In this document: positions 11,501-19,730 of the stretch, one piece after another
Layout of the letters: every line of letters begins with the position of its first letter
Numbering within the stretch: the stretch's first letter is position 1
Source of the DNA: Odontesthes bonariensis
Lineage: Eukaryota > Chordata > Actinopteri > Atheriniformes > Atherinopsidae
Assembly (NCBI RefSeq): GCF_027942865.1
Contig: NC_134510.1
Span: 5,056,001 to 5,120,000, forward strand
Length of the DNA: 64,000 bases
Reading direction: 5' to 3'
Notes under the pieces: generated by a model
Databases searched by the model: none
The model's input: the letters and a program-made list of their open reading frames with translations, nothing else
What the model was told of the DNA's origin: nothing
Made by a program: the position numbers and the translations under genes

Positions 11501-12457
11501 TTATCCTGTAAAGCTGGTCCATCAACCTAGTAGTAACAATGACCGTCTTTTTAGTCAACAATTCTATTGTGAGGTATGTTTTACAAAGCAAGGATATTCA
11601 GCTGTTAAGTTAAATCATTTTGTGTCATATCTATGTATTTTTTTGTGTTACAAAATAAAAAAGCTGAATGAACATGAATTAAAGTCTTTGATCTAATCTG
11701 CTGCTGTTAGGTTCTACCTCAGTGACAAAGCAGTATTATTCTTCACAGTAATACATTTTCCCTTACAAGGGTCCTTGCCCTTAATAGTTTCAGTAATCCC
11801 TCAGAGGGAGTGATTGCTGCAAGATAATTCTAGTTTACTGACGTGTCAACATGACAAATCAATAAAAAGTATTTTATTATCTACAGGTACGTCACTATCT
11901 TCTATGCACTGAGGTACCACAACATCATGACTGTCAAGAGAGCTGGTTGTATCATCGGAGGAATCTGGACCTTCTGCACTGGCTGCGGAATTGTCTTCAT
12001 CATCTACTCTGAAACAACCCCTGTCATCATCTGCCTGGTCTCCATGTTTTTTGCCATGTTGCTAATCATGGCCTCCCTGTACAGCCACATGTTCATGTTG
12101 GCCCGCTCGCACGTCAAGCGGATTGCTGCCCTCCCTGGCTACAACTCCATCCATCAACGAGCCAGCATGAAGGGAGCCATCACGCTAACCATCCTCCTAG
12201 GGATCTTCATTGTCTGCTGGGCTCCCTTCTTCCTTCACCTGATCCTGATGATTTCCTGCCCTCGCAACCTCTACTGCGTGTGCTTCATGTCCCATTTCAA
12301 CATGTACCTCATCCTCATCATGTGCAATGCAGTGATCGACCCACTGATATATGCTTTCAGGAGTCAGGAGATGAGGAAGACTTTCAAGGACATCATCTGT
12401 TGTTACAGCCTGAGAAACGCATGCACTAACATCTGTGCCCTAACTGGTAAGTACTGA
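4700..12457 (+). CDS. mc5r: Melanocortin receptor 5 (four coding exons)
   Basis: Class A G-protein-coupled receptor for alpha-MSH/ACTH, acting at the plasma membrane through Gs and cAMP. Coding exons are 4700-4867, 5020-5126, 7265-7453 and 11887-12457, giving 344 residues. All junctions are GT-AG and keep frame (phases 0, 2, 2). N-glycosylation sequons lie in the N-terminus. TM1 carries [10 protein letters not shown]2 has [10 protein letters not shown]3 ends in [15 protein letters not shown]6 has CWAPFFLH and TM7 has [16 protein letters not shown] followed by a CC pair likely to be palmitoylated. These blocks match vertebrate MC5R closely and better than MC4R or MC3R. The start at 4700 was chosen because MNVTDRSS resembles known MC5R N-termini. 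An in-frame ATG at 4676 would add eight residues. Mammalian MC5R has a single coding exon; the DRY intron is known in pufferfish. Intron lengths are 152, 2138 and 4433 bp, and the long ones are filled with transposons. Confidence 0.95.
5020..5126 (+). CDS. mc5r: mc5r coding exon 2
   Basis: A 107-bp exon after TTCTCAG. It encodes TM1 and the first part of TM2 (SPMYFFVC) and ends before GTAAAAG with the serine codon split AG|T (phase 2). Confidence 0.92.
5497..5526 (+). repeat. (GT)n microsatellite in mc5r intron 2
   Basis: An uninterrupted GT dinucleotide run of about 30 bp. Confidence 0.95.
5977..6379. mobile_element. PIF/Harbinger-like MITE (403 bp) in mc5r intron 2
   Basis: Terminal inverted repeats of about 21 bp (GGCTGCGGCTACACGAAAAC and its near-perfect complement) are flanked by TAA at 5974-5976 and 6380-6382. 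A 3-bp TWA-type target duplication is the signature of PIF/Harbinger elements. The interior has no coding capacity and repeats AAACG/CGTTT motifs, so the element is non-autonomous. Confidence 0.8.
6547..7198. mobile_element. Terminal-inverted-repeat element adjacent to mc5r exon 3
   Basis: The first about 58 bp (from GGGGTTACATGGCACTGAAA at 6551) and the last about 58 bp (to 7194) are near-perfect inverted repeats, possibly extended by a CAGTGGGG/CCCCATTG end to 6547 and 7198. I could not confirm a target duplication. It ends about 70 bp before the exon 3 splice acceptor and contributes most of the DNA upstream of it. It has no transposase frame, so it is non-autonomous. Confidence 0.8.
7265..7453 (+). 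CDS. mc5r: mc5r coding exon 3
   Basis: Encodes the rest of TM2 through TM3 to the D and the first two bases of R in DRY. The acceptor is TTGCTTCAG, ending at 7264, and the donor is GTAAAAA at 7454 (phase 2). An open frame extends further upstream into the intron, but the upstream part does not look like receptor sequence. Confidence 0.93.
7698..8202. mobile_element. MITE with CACCYCATCCTGACTGAA termini (mc5r intron 3)
   Basis: The left end at 7698 and the right end at 8202 are inverted copies over about 30 bp, including a GAGCGA-type subterminal repeat. The interior also has partly complementary segments (CGACGAAATTTCGCG near the left, GACATTTCTCGCGG near the right). No intact frame and no clear target duplication are seen. 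Confidence 0.7.
8395..8627 (-). repeat. SINE/MITE-like repeat, inverted relative of 3300-3570
   Basis: Read on the minus strand it begins GGGGCGGCTGTAGCTCAGGG, then has a TTTGATTCTCCGCTTCCCC block and a TCAAACTATCCTTGG block. These match the common teleost short repeat whose other copy lies upstream of mc5r. Confidence 0.6.
8690..9062 (+). repeat. Decayed LINE 3' end
   Basis: The blocks GATACTGTGAGGAGCTG, GTCAGCATGCCATCTAGAAG, CTGGAGAGATAATATC and GTCCCTCTGGAAGAG occur in the order and spacing of a very common fish LINE 3' region. The copy is diverged and non-coding. It runs into a poly-C tract and then an LTR fragment. Confidence 0.6.
9070..9094 (+). repeat. Poly-C tract
   Basis: About 24 consecutive C. 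Proline- and glycine-rich frames on both strands here are artefacts of this run. Confidence 0.9.
9110..9281 (+). mobile_element. 5' LTR fragment of a decayed LTR retrotransposon
   Basis: It shares with 10540-10702 the block TTTCTTCCCTTTTGCAAGGA, the GCTGATTGAGCCACAC block and the closing TGTCTCCCATCTTTG. An AATAAA-like signal lies near 9214 and the copy ends near TTGCA. Its 5' part is missing where it meets the poly-C tract. Confidence 0.75.
9459..10437 (+). pseudogene. Internal remnant (gag C-terminus, protease) of the LTR element in mc5r intron 3
   Basis: Frames at 9527-9862 and 9853-10218 hold a zinc-knuckle-like block ([14 protein letters not shown], first Cys of CX2CX4HX4C replaced by Phe) and a retropepsin C-terminal block ([12 protein letters not shown]) of Gypsy-like elements. 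A piece near 10305-10430 resembles the linker before reverse transcriptase ([14 protein letters not shown]). No reverse transcriptase, RNase H or integrase remains between the LTRs, so pol is deleted. The phase changes show it is dead. Confidence 0.7.
10540..10702 (+). mobile_element. 3' LTR fragment of the same decayed element
   Basis: Same blocks and order as 9110-9281, ending CTTTGTGACA. The two copies differ by substitutions and small indels, which indicates an old insertion. Confidence 0.75.
10900..11570 (+). pseudogene. Fossil Tc1/mariner-like transposon in mc5r intron 3
   Basis: The left part has a GGCAAAAACTATGGAATACC block. Around 11365-11460 the translation gives ASCYRVK, then QERRIN, a stop, and WSANSPDP, aligning with the catalytic C-terminal region of Tc1-like transposases (Q-R-H-I...W-P-x-N-S-P-D). 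Stops and frame breaks are frequent. An 18-base A run sits at about 10978. Confidence 0.6.
11887..12457 (+). CDS. mc5r: mc5r coding exon 4
   Basis: Starts after TATCTACAG and completes R-Y of DRY. It encodes TM4 to TM7 and the C-tail, ending GKY and TGA. The last codons contain G|GTAAGTA, a perfect match to a 5' splice-site consensus 6 bases before the stop. Confidence 0.95.
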
Positions 12458-15400
12458 GAGAAACAGAGTGACAAGATGAACTGACAGGATGGGTAGAATA
12501 AACTCAGCCAAATCTAACACTGGAGCAAAAACACTGGATATTCAAAACACAATGCCAGATGACTGGTTCACCTCACCTTTCAGCCAGCACAGTGTGCCAT
12601 CAAACATTCTATCCAACAAATATTGAAAAGTACAAGCTGGAATGGAGACTGTACTATTAAAGTGTCTCCTAATGTCCAAGTGTATTATATCTACCATTTA
12701 CACAAAGAGGCTAGTTCATTAGGTGCATTATCTAAACACAATCTGAAATCACATGTTATTTGAAAATGCCTCACAAAAAACCATGGCTTGCTTTTCATTC
12801 TCACTGACATTTCTGCTCTTTTTTGGCTTTTTTCTCTAATCAATGTTATTAGAATTTTTTTCTGCCAGAGTATGACTGAAAAGGCACCACGTGGATGGAG
12901 AAGATTTTTTTTTCACTAACAGTAGAAAACCATGAAGGTTGAAAGAACGCTTATATAATTGCTTTTAATGACACGATAGCTTCCCACCTAGCTACGACTC
13001 AGTGCCGAATGTGCACATCCTTTGTAATTAAGACTCTGTGCATTAAGAAGCTTTTCCCACAACATTTAAGTGGAACTCAGTTCTGCTTCCTGATATTGGA
13101 AAGCAGTATTGCATACTTCAAACAAGTCAGATTAAGACTTTTGTGTATGCCTAAGGAGCGATTTGAAAACTTTTGGGTTTCAAATAAAGTGATTTTAATC
13201 ATTTTCATAATACTGTATTTGATGTGTAATCAAATTTATGTGTAATATTTGTAATATATATAACTGCTAACAAACAATAACAAAACACAATAATTAAGTT
13301 GTCATCTGAGATTAACATAATTCGCCCACACACACTTTAAAAACCAACAACATTTAAGATTTTTTTTTTAAGATACTCAAAGTGCTTTCTGTTGGGGTTC
13401 AGAGATAAAGAGCATCAAATCATCAGCATAAAGAGCTATGATTTAAAGTAGCACAACAGGGGTTATTTCCTAAAGACCCATGTATCTCTCCTTGGTTTTG
13501 CATCATTCATGCAATTTGTTTGCTCTGTCAGCCTTCATACTTTAAGGGAAAATCACCTCTCATGATGGAAAATATAATGTTTAAAGATATATAAACATTT
13601 GACACGTTATGGACTTTTCAGTTGCTATGCAGGTTAAACTTTCTCCATTATGTCACTGTACTTGAGTCTGAAGAACACCAATTGATTAAAACAAAAGGGG
13701 GTGTGAAAATTGTTGATGTGGACCACAGTGACAAGCTCTTGGCTAATTGCAAAGTCCAGCTTGCTAGGTCTTTTTACAGTTGATCCGTAATCGCACATAA
13801 TGTTATCAGAATTTTATTGTCAAGGACAATAATAATCAATAAAGGCAAGAAGGCAGTTTTGCAGCATCTATTGAAATACTTTTTCTTTTCTCTACACCTT
13901 AAGCTACATTCACATCAGGGATAGATTGTTTTAACATTACTCTAGTCAAATAAAAATATTCTCGATGTTGTTGTGCAATGGTGGACATTAAAATTTCACA
14001 TTAAGTATGTTGATGGAAACATTGGAGAAAAACACTAAAGAAGAAAGTATAGAAAAAAAAACAATAAACAAAATTAAAGCAACAGAGCATAGCCCTGTGT
14101 TGTGCTGTTTTGCTAATCTCGCTCCTGTCTGCACCCACTGGATTTCTGACCTCCTGCACCTGCACATTCTGACTACAGCTTAAGTTTTATTCTATTGTGG
14201 CTTCTCCCATCTTTCATTTAATTTGATAAAAATATTTGCTGTTGAGAAAATGTGAGGCTTACTTAGCTTAGGTTTTGCTGTAATCTCCTTTTATCACTAG
14301 TTAGCTTAATCATTGTTCTTAAAGCTAGTTATGTACCAGAGCAGGTGCCACACTAGAACATGCAATTAATTGATAGTTGTTTCTTCCCTCAGCAACATTA
14401 AAACCTCCTGCTCTTGCAAGATTTGCATCGGGTTCTGTGGGACCAAATCCAAATACTCTGCAACAAGCACGTACAAACTCAGTATGGAAAATTAAAAAAA
14501 GAGAAAAATAATCACATAGGACCAATCATTTGGACATTGCAGCATCACATAAATTATTTTGTTGTGTGAACACTGTATCCCTCATTGATAGTTATATTGC
14601 TTTGATTATTTTTCTCTGCAACCAATTTTTTTTTGTTCCTGCATTAGTGCACAGTTAACAACCAGCCTCCTCAAATTTGTCTGGGCAGACAAATCACAGA
14701 CGTTTCAAAATTTAAATGTGAAATTATTTTGCTGCTCATTTCTGTCCCTTGCTCCCTGATGATTATTTCCTAATACCATTCCCTTCCCAGTCTACTGTGT
14801 TAATTTACTGTGTATAAGATGCCATAAGGTTATGGAATGTAAAAATAAATGCTTCGCAGTGCAGTCCCAGTTTTTATCTAGAAATAGAGCCATTCACTGA
14901 AGCAGGATGCTGTACATTATTACTGTGTGGTGGGAACAAAAAAATAGTTCTCCTGTGTAAAATATTTATTGGGACAAAAAGAGTGAGCCAATTGTATTGA
15001 TTTTTCTCTTCAGGCTGATCAACAGAGTTTTTTATGCATAAAAACAGCAAAATAATATGTGTTTTTAATGCCAATGAAGTGAAACACTGTTAAAGGATTC
15101 TTTCCTGTTCTGTGTTGTATTCATTGTTGCTTCCTCTACAGCGTGTTATAAGTCCTTTGCAATTGTGAGAACAAAAGCAGACCATGTCAATATGTACACA
15201 AAACTGTACCACAAGGAAAATTACTTTTGTTTTCCATTGTAATGTAGTATTTCTTTATTTTCCTTGTGGGTTGATTTGGCGGAGAAAAACATCATAGTTA
15301 CTTATTGTACATTCAGCTCCAACACATCTGTGTAATTAATGACTGAAAAATGATTCATTATTATGGGCTGTGACACACTGACCTCTTAATTGTTAACTGC

Positions 15401-15614
15401 ATGCTTAAGCTTTTGTATGTGTGCAGTGAGACAATTGGGGGAAAGCACATTTTATGTAATCGACTGGTGGCATGAACAATTTTGATCATGAACTTTGGTT
15501 GAAAAGACTGATGTTAGTATTGGTCGTGTGACTTCTGATGGACTTTCCAACTAACATATTTGCGTGTCTGAATAAAATTAGATGTTAAAATTGAGAGCTG
15601 TTTTTTTGCCCATA
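12458..15614. other. mc5r-mc2r intergenic region and mc5r 3'UTR
   Basis: AT-rich sequence between two converging genes. AATAAA occurs at 12497-12502 and 13183-13188 on the plus strand; either could end mc5r. No further gene or confident repeat was seen. Confidence 0.5.
13183..13188 (+). terminator. mc5r: Candidate mc5r polyadenylation signal
   Basis: AATAAA about 730 bp after the stop. A closer AATAAA at 12497 would give a very short 3'UTR. Confidence 0.35.
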
Positions 15615-15620
15615 TTTATT
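15615..15620 (-). terminator. mc2r: Candidate mc2r polyadenylation signal
   Basis: AATAAA on the minus strand, about 290 bp after the mc2r stop codon. Confidence 0.4.
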
Positions 15621-15905
15621 TCTATTTGCACAGATGTGTCTCATAGCATGACGAAGATCTCAAGCATATCATGCATCTGAAGGATACAGCAGAACAAGCC
15701 TGACCCACAAATGCCCCTCCCCAAATGGCCCAAAGGTTCTGTTTCAGCCTCTTGGTGCCTGAAAACACAGGGCACCTCCAATGGTATAAGAGGGGCCTAC
15801 AAAATATCAGGCAGGCAATTTCAATGGTCTGACCGCTGGAAACTAAACTACTGACTCTCTGGTGTGAACATATCTTAGCATGTAAAGGAGTATTCAAGGT
15901 GAAGG

Positions 15906-16518
15906 TCAATTGCGTCCATGAACAAATAAAACAGAAAAAAAGGTGTCAACATACTTTGTCCATGAACACAACTTCCAGTCTGAACAAAGCAGCATCTTCC
16001 TGAAGGTGTGTCTGAGCTCGGCACAGCGGAAGGCATAGATGGCTGGGTCTATCAGGGCATGGCTCATCATCAGCACCACATGCAGCTGGAAAAGGGACCG
16101 GTAACACTCGCAGTATGGATTCATGGGGCACACCATTATTATGATTAGGTGCAGGGAAAATGGTGCCCAACACACCACAAACGCTCCAACCAGGATAGTG
16201 AGAGTCAGAGCTCCTCTCATGTTGCTGCCCCATCTCCTCTGCCGTCGACACTTGCCCTCGCCACCAGCAGAGAGAGATGCGATGTTCTTGGCATGGATAC
16301 GTGCCAACATGAACATGTAGAAATATAGGAAGCAGATAACTGCCAAAGAGACGATGAAGAAGACAACGAAGCAGATCATGATGAACTTGAAGGCAAAGAA
16401 CCTCACCATCAGTACAGCAAACACCCCACATGTTGTCCAAATGACCCCCAAGATAGCTCCAGTACGCTGCGTTGTCATGATATTGTGGTATTGCAGTGCA
16501 TGGAATATGGTGATGTAC
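15906..16518 (-). CDS. mc2r: mc2r coding exon 2
   Basis: Begins after TTTTCCAG and completes R-Y of DRY. It encodes ICL2, TM4 to TM7 and the extended C-tail. The stop is TGA at 15908-15906. Confidence 0.93.
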
Positions 16519-19500
16519 CTGGAAAACAGAGAAGAAATAATTCCATATTCTGATCAAATTTTTTTGGGTGAACTGAATTTCCCCAAAACCACAATCATAT
16601 ATTATCCAAAACACCAACTATGGCCAAATGCTGCAACAACAGAGTGGAGAACATAGCTACTTAAGTGCCACATAATTTGGATAAAAGCGTCTGCCAAATG
16701 CATAAACATAACATAATCTGCTTCCTATTGCTGTACTATTGCAAGAAAGGGGTTAGGGTTAAATAATTTAAGATAAACACAAGAAACTTGTTCTAAAGAA
16801 AAAATGGACCAGACTCAGTGAATAATTCCCTATAATCCCTATATCGATCAGTGAGTAGTACTGACCAACATGTTATTGGGGTCATCAGATGGGAGTCTCC
16901 TTTCATCAGTGTTTCATCTAGTTGGGCCCACTCCTCACACCACAACAACCATCTTTTTTTTTTTTTCCTACAACCGCAAGCTACCCCATCCTCTCACCAA
17001 CTGCACACCAGTCACAGCGGGGTGAGGATACAAACCCTGGTTCGGGTAGGGGGTAGAAATAGAAGAGGTAAAGATCAGTAGGAATGGGATTCAAACCCTG
17101 GTTCGGGTAGGGGGTTATGAAAGTATAGAGCAGGGGTCGGCAATTAAGTTTGGACCCGGGCCAATTTTTTTTCTGACAATGGTATTACGGGCCATGGCCA
17201 TGTTTTTCTATTCTGGATTTACATAAATGCATTTAATTTTTTTAAATTTAAAACTTTTTTTTCTTCTATGCACTGTTATTAGGCTGAATGTTGCATCTCC
17301 TGGCGTCTCTCATGAAACAGGCGATAAAATATGAGGTTTGAAAAATATATTTGAAAAATCATATTTAAAAAATTAATCTTGCGGGCCAGATATAATTGAT
17401 GGCGGGCCAGATTTGGCCCCCGGGCCGCTAATTGCCTACCCCTGGTATAGAGGGTGCCAGAGGTGGAGGCATGACAAGACACACTAGCAGATTCAGCAGA
17501 CAAACTCACATAAACAGTCCTACAATCACTAGACATGTCAGCAAAAACAAAGCCATACAGGCCAACTCACCTAAAATGACCGCCTGGTTTCAAAAGGCTC
17601 ACATGGGCCACACCCTCTACTTAAATATCTTAGATTTCTTCCTTGCTTCTTCCATGAGTCTGTTTTTACCCTAAGTGCTCCCCCCTCCCCTTGGTTGGGT
17701 TTGGAACCACCTTACTAACTACCACATCTTTACTCCCAGCTAACAGGAGCTCTGTCCTAACTTTAGTACAGTTAAACTCCTCTACTAGACTGGGAGCTGG
17801 AGTATGCCTTTACCATGCAGTGCCACAGTACTTAAGCATCCAGGAACACCTAGCCACTAATGTAAAAGCTAACTAATCTTTCAATTTTTTCTGCACCAGA
17901 TAATGGAATCTCATACAGAGCCAGTGGCCACATCAACCTAGGAAACAATCCAAACTGCAGACACCACAGCTTCAACTTTCCTGGAAGCCCTGATATATCT
18001 ATTCTATCCAGTCCCTCTGCAACATCTTCCCGAAACTGCACTGTCTGCTCTACATCATTCATGTCTGCCTGGTACCACCTACCTAAACTCTTTACTGCCT
18101 TTTCCCTAATTTTTGGAATATTTTCTTCATCTATTACAAACTTTCTATCACTTAATTTCCCTCTACTTATTGAGATACTTCTAGACTTAGTAGGTTTGAT
18201 TTTCATACCAGCCCACTTTTTATTAAGTCTCTCAAGTATTCTCTTCATACCTGGCACTGTTGTAGTCACCAACGTCATATCATCCATGTAGGCCCTAATT
18301 GGTGTAAAGCGCATGCCATCCTGATGTCTCATTCCACCTTCAACCCACTTGGAAACTCTAATAATTATCTCGATCTCCATTGTAAATGCTTATGGAGAAA
18401 TCATACACCCTGCCATCATGCATATTTCTAACCTCTGCCTACCTGTTGTGAAACCTGCTGTACTTAGGCACAGTCTAATATCCTGAAAATATGCTCTTAC
18501 TAAGTTAACAACTACTACAGGCACTCTAAAATACTCAAACGCTTTCCAAATAAGGCTACATGGCACTGAACCAAATGCATTTGCTATATTTCTATAACAT
18601 GCAAGTCTTTTTTTCTTAATCTTGGCTGTCTGAATCTGATGCCAAATCTTGCTAGTGTGCTCTAAACACCCTGCGAAACCTGGTATTCCTGCCTACTGCA
18701 CAGTAGTATCTATTAAGCTATTATGTTCTAAATAACTAGCTAATCTCTGTGCAACTACACTAACGAATCTTCCCCTAAATAAATAAAAATTGTCAAATTA
18801 AAAAGCCAGGTTAAGTTTTTTTGTGAATGCGAAGATCAAAGCTCTAGAGTAAGATAATATAATACCTGTGATGTAAATTATACATGATCCATGTTTGGAC
18901 ACTCAAAAACTATTGCAGGAGTCCTTTAACTAGACACCAATGACTCATATATCAGACAAAAATTTTCCAAACTGTCCTTGGCATACAGTTAGCAAGACAT
19001 GATCCTTTGCCAATTTAAATGATCAGTAATGGCTGATTTTTTTATTCTCTTTGGACAAAAATCCAGAGAAATTAATCATATCAGGCAGTTCAGCCGCTAA
19101 CAGAACAATTATTTGATTCTTTTTACCTAGTTGATGCTCCTATGATTCTGCTAATGGAATAAAGTAGCCTGTCTTTTCAAAGGATAGAAATAGTATAATG
19201 TCTTTGAAAGGGGAATTCTGATAGCTTGGGTAGATAATTGTCATCATAGATTAAAATACATTCATGATATTGTTGAATAAATAATTAAAAGTACAGTGCA
19301 ATTCTATATACAAATCCAAGCTCTGCTTACATACCGGTCAACAGCAATAGCCAGGAAACTGAAAATTGAGCCCACAAAAGACATGCAAAGGAGGGAGTCC
19401 ATCACATCATCCAGCTTGGTCTCAGAAGGACCTCTCTTCTCCAGTTGTCCCACATCAGCAAAAGCTATCATCAGGTTCTCCCAGGTTTTTGTCACGCTGG

Positions 19501-19705
19501 CAATGGTATTAAAGGCAGCAAGGCTACATATGAAGCAGTACATGGGTGTATGGAGGTTTCTGTTTCGAAAGACGGCTACCACAACCAGGAGATTCTCAGC
19601 CAGGCTCACTACTCCAATGGTGAAAAAGACAGGAAAAGGTACCTTCACATCTGGGCAGTCCGTCTGGTTCATTGTGGCAGTGTTCACAGTTAGCCCAGAC
19701 ACCAT
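15906..19705 (-). CDS. mc2r: Melanocortin receptor 2 (ACTH receptor, two coding exons)
   Basis: Class A receptor for ACTH, normally in the steroid-producing interrenal/adrenal cell membrane, dependent on MRAP and coupled to Gs. Exons are 19705-19335 and 16518-15906 on the minus strand (327 residues). The intron (2816 bp) is GT-AG, phase 2, and splits the Arg codon of DRY as CG|G. Hallmarks are an NQTDCP N-terminus, LAENLLVVVAVF in TM1, the MC2R-type GPSETKLDDVMDSLL loop, CWAPFSLH in TM6 and DPAIYAFR in TM7. The N-terminal DCP and the ECYRSLFQ block favour MC2R over other subtypes. Odd points: Asn where TM2 normally has the conserved Asp (AAFNTIAS), a roughly 13-residue basic insert in the third intracellular loop (near KCRRQRRW), and a C-tail about 25 residues longer than in human MC2R (297 residues in all). 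It lies tail to tail with mc5r. Confidence 0.93.
16674..16715 (+). repeat. Common teleost repeat end (fragment)
   Basis: The short block TTGGATAAAAGCGTCTGCCA with an AAATGCATAAA end is the terminus of a short interspersed repeat frequent in fish. Only the end is present, inside the mc2r intron. Confidence 0.5.
17131..17444. mobile_element. hAT-type MITE with perfect 8-bp TSD (mc2r intron)
   Basis: The termini CAGGGGTCGGCAATTA and TAATTGCCTACCCCTG are inverted repeats. The element is flanked by GTATAGAG at 17123-17130 and 17445-17452. An 8-bp duplication and a CAGGG start define hAT. The 314-bp interior has no frame and repeats GCGGGCCAGAT-type motifs near the right end. Confidence 0.92.
17850..18770 (-). 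pseudogene. Non-LTR reverse-transcriptase fragment in mc2r intron
   Basis: The frame 17850-18380 contains AYMDDMTL (the RT YxDD box), then an SRSISISRGK-type block and WCLQFGLFPRLMWPL. Upstream on the same strand, 18381-18770 continues with ANAFGSVP and related blocks, interrupted by stops. This resembles the RT of a non-LTR element distinct from the L2 copies elsewhere in the window; I cannot name the clade. It lies in the sense orientation of mc2r. Confidence 0.7.
19335..19705 (-). CDS. mc2r: mc2r coding exon 1
   Basis: Encodes the N-terminus to D and the first two bases of R in DRY. The donor is GTATGTAAG at 19334. The start at 19705 was preferred over the in-frame ATG at 19672 because it leaves an N-terminus closer to human MC2R in length before DCP. 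Confidence 0.92.
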
Positions 19706-19710
19706 TCTAT

Positions 19711-19730
19711 CTAGAATAAAAGCTGATTAA
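19711..19730 (-). other. mc2r: Candidate 3' splice site of a 5'UTR intron (mc2r)
   Basis: On the minus strand a TTAATCAG branch-like motif and CTTTTATTCTAG end five bases before the ATG. The coding exon therefore probably starts at 19710 and an upstream non-coding exon is expected. Confidence 0.55.

Noticed and set aside
15946..16617. 223-codon frame overlapping mc2r exon 2
   Set aside because: It is a shifted frame on the same strand as the receptor exon and encodes no recognisable domain; the receptor frame explains the region.
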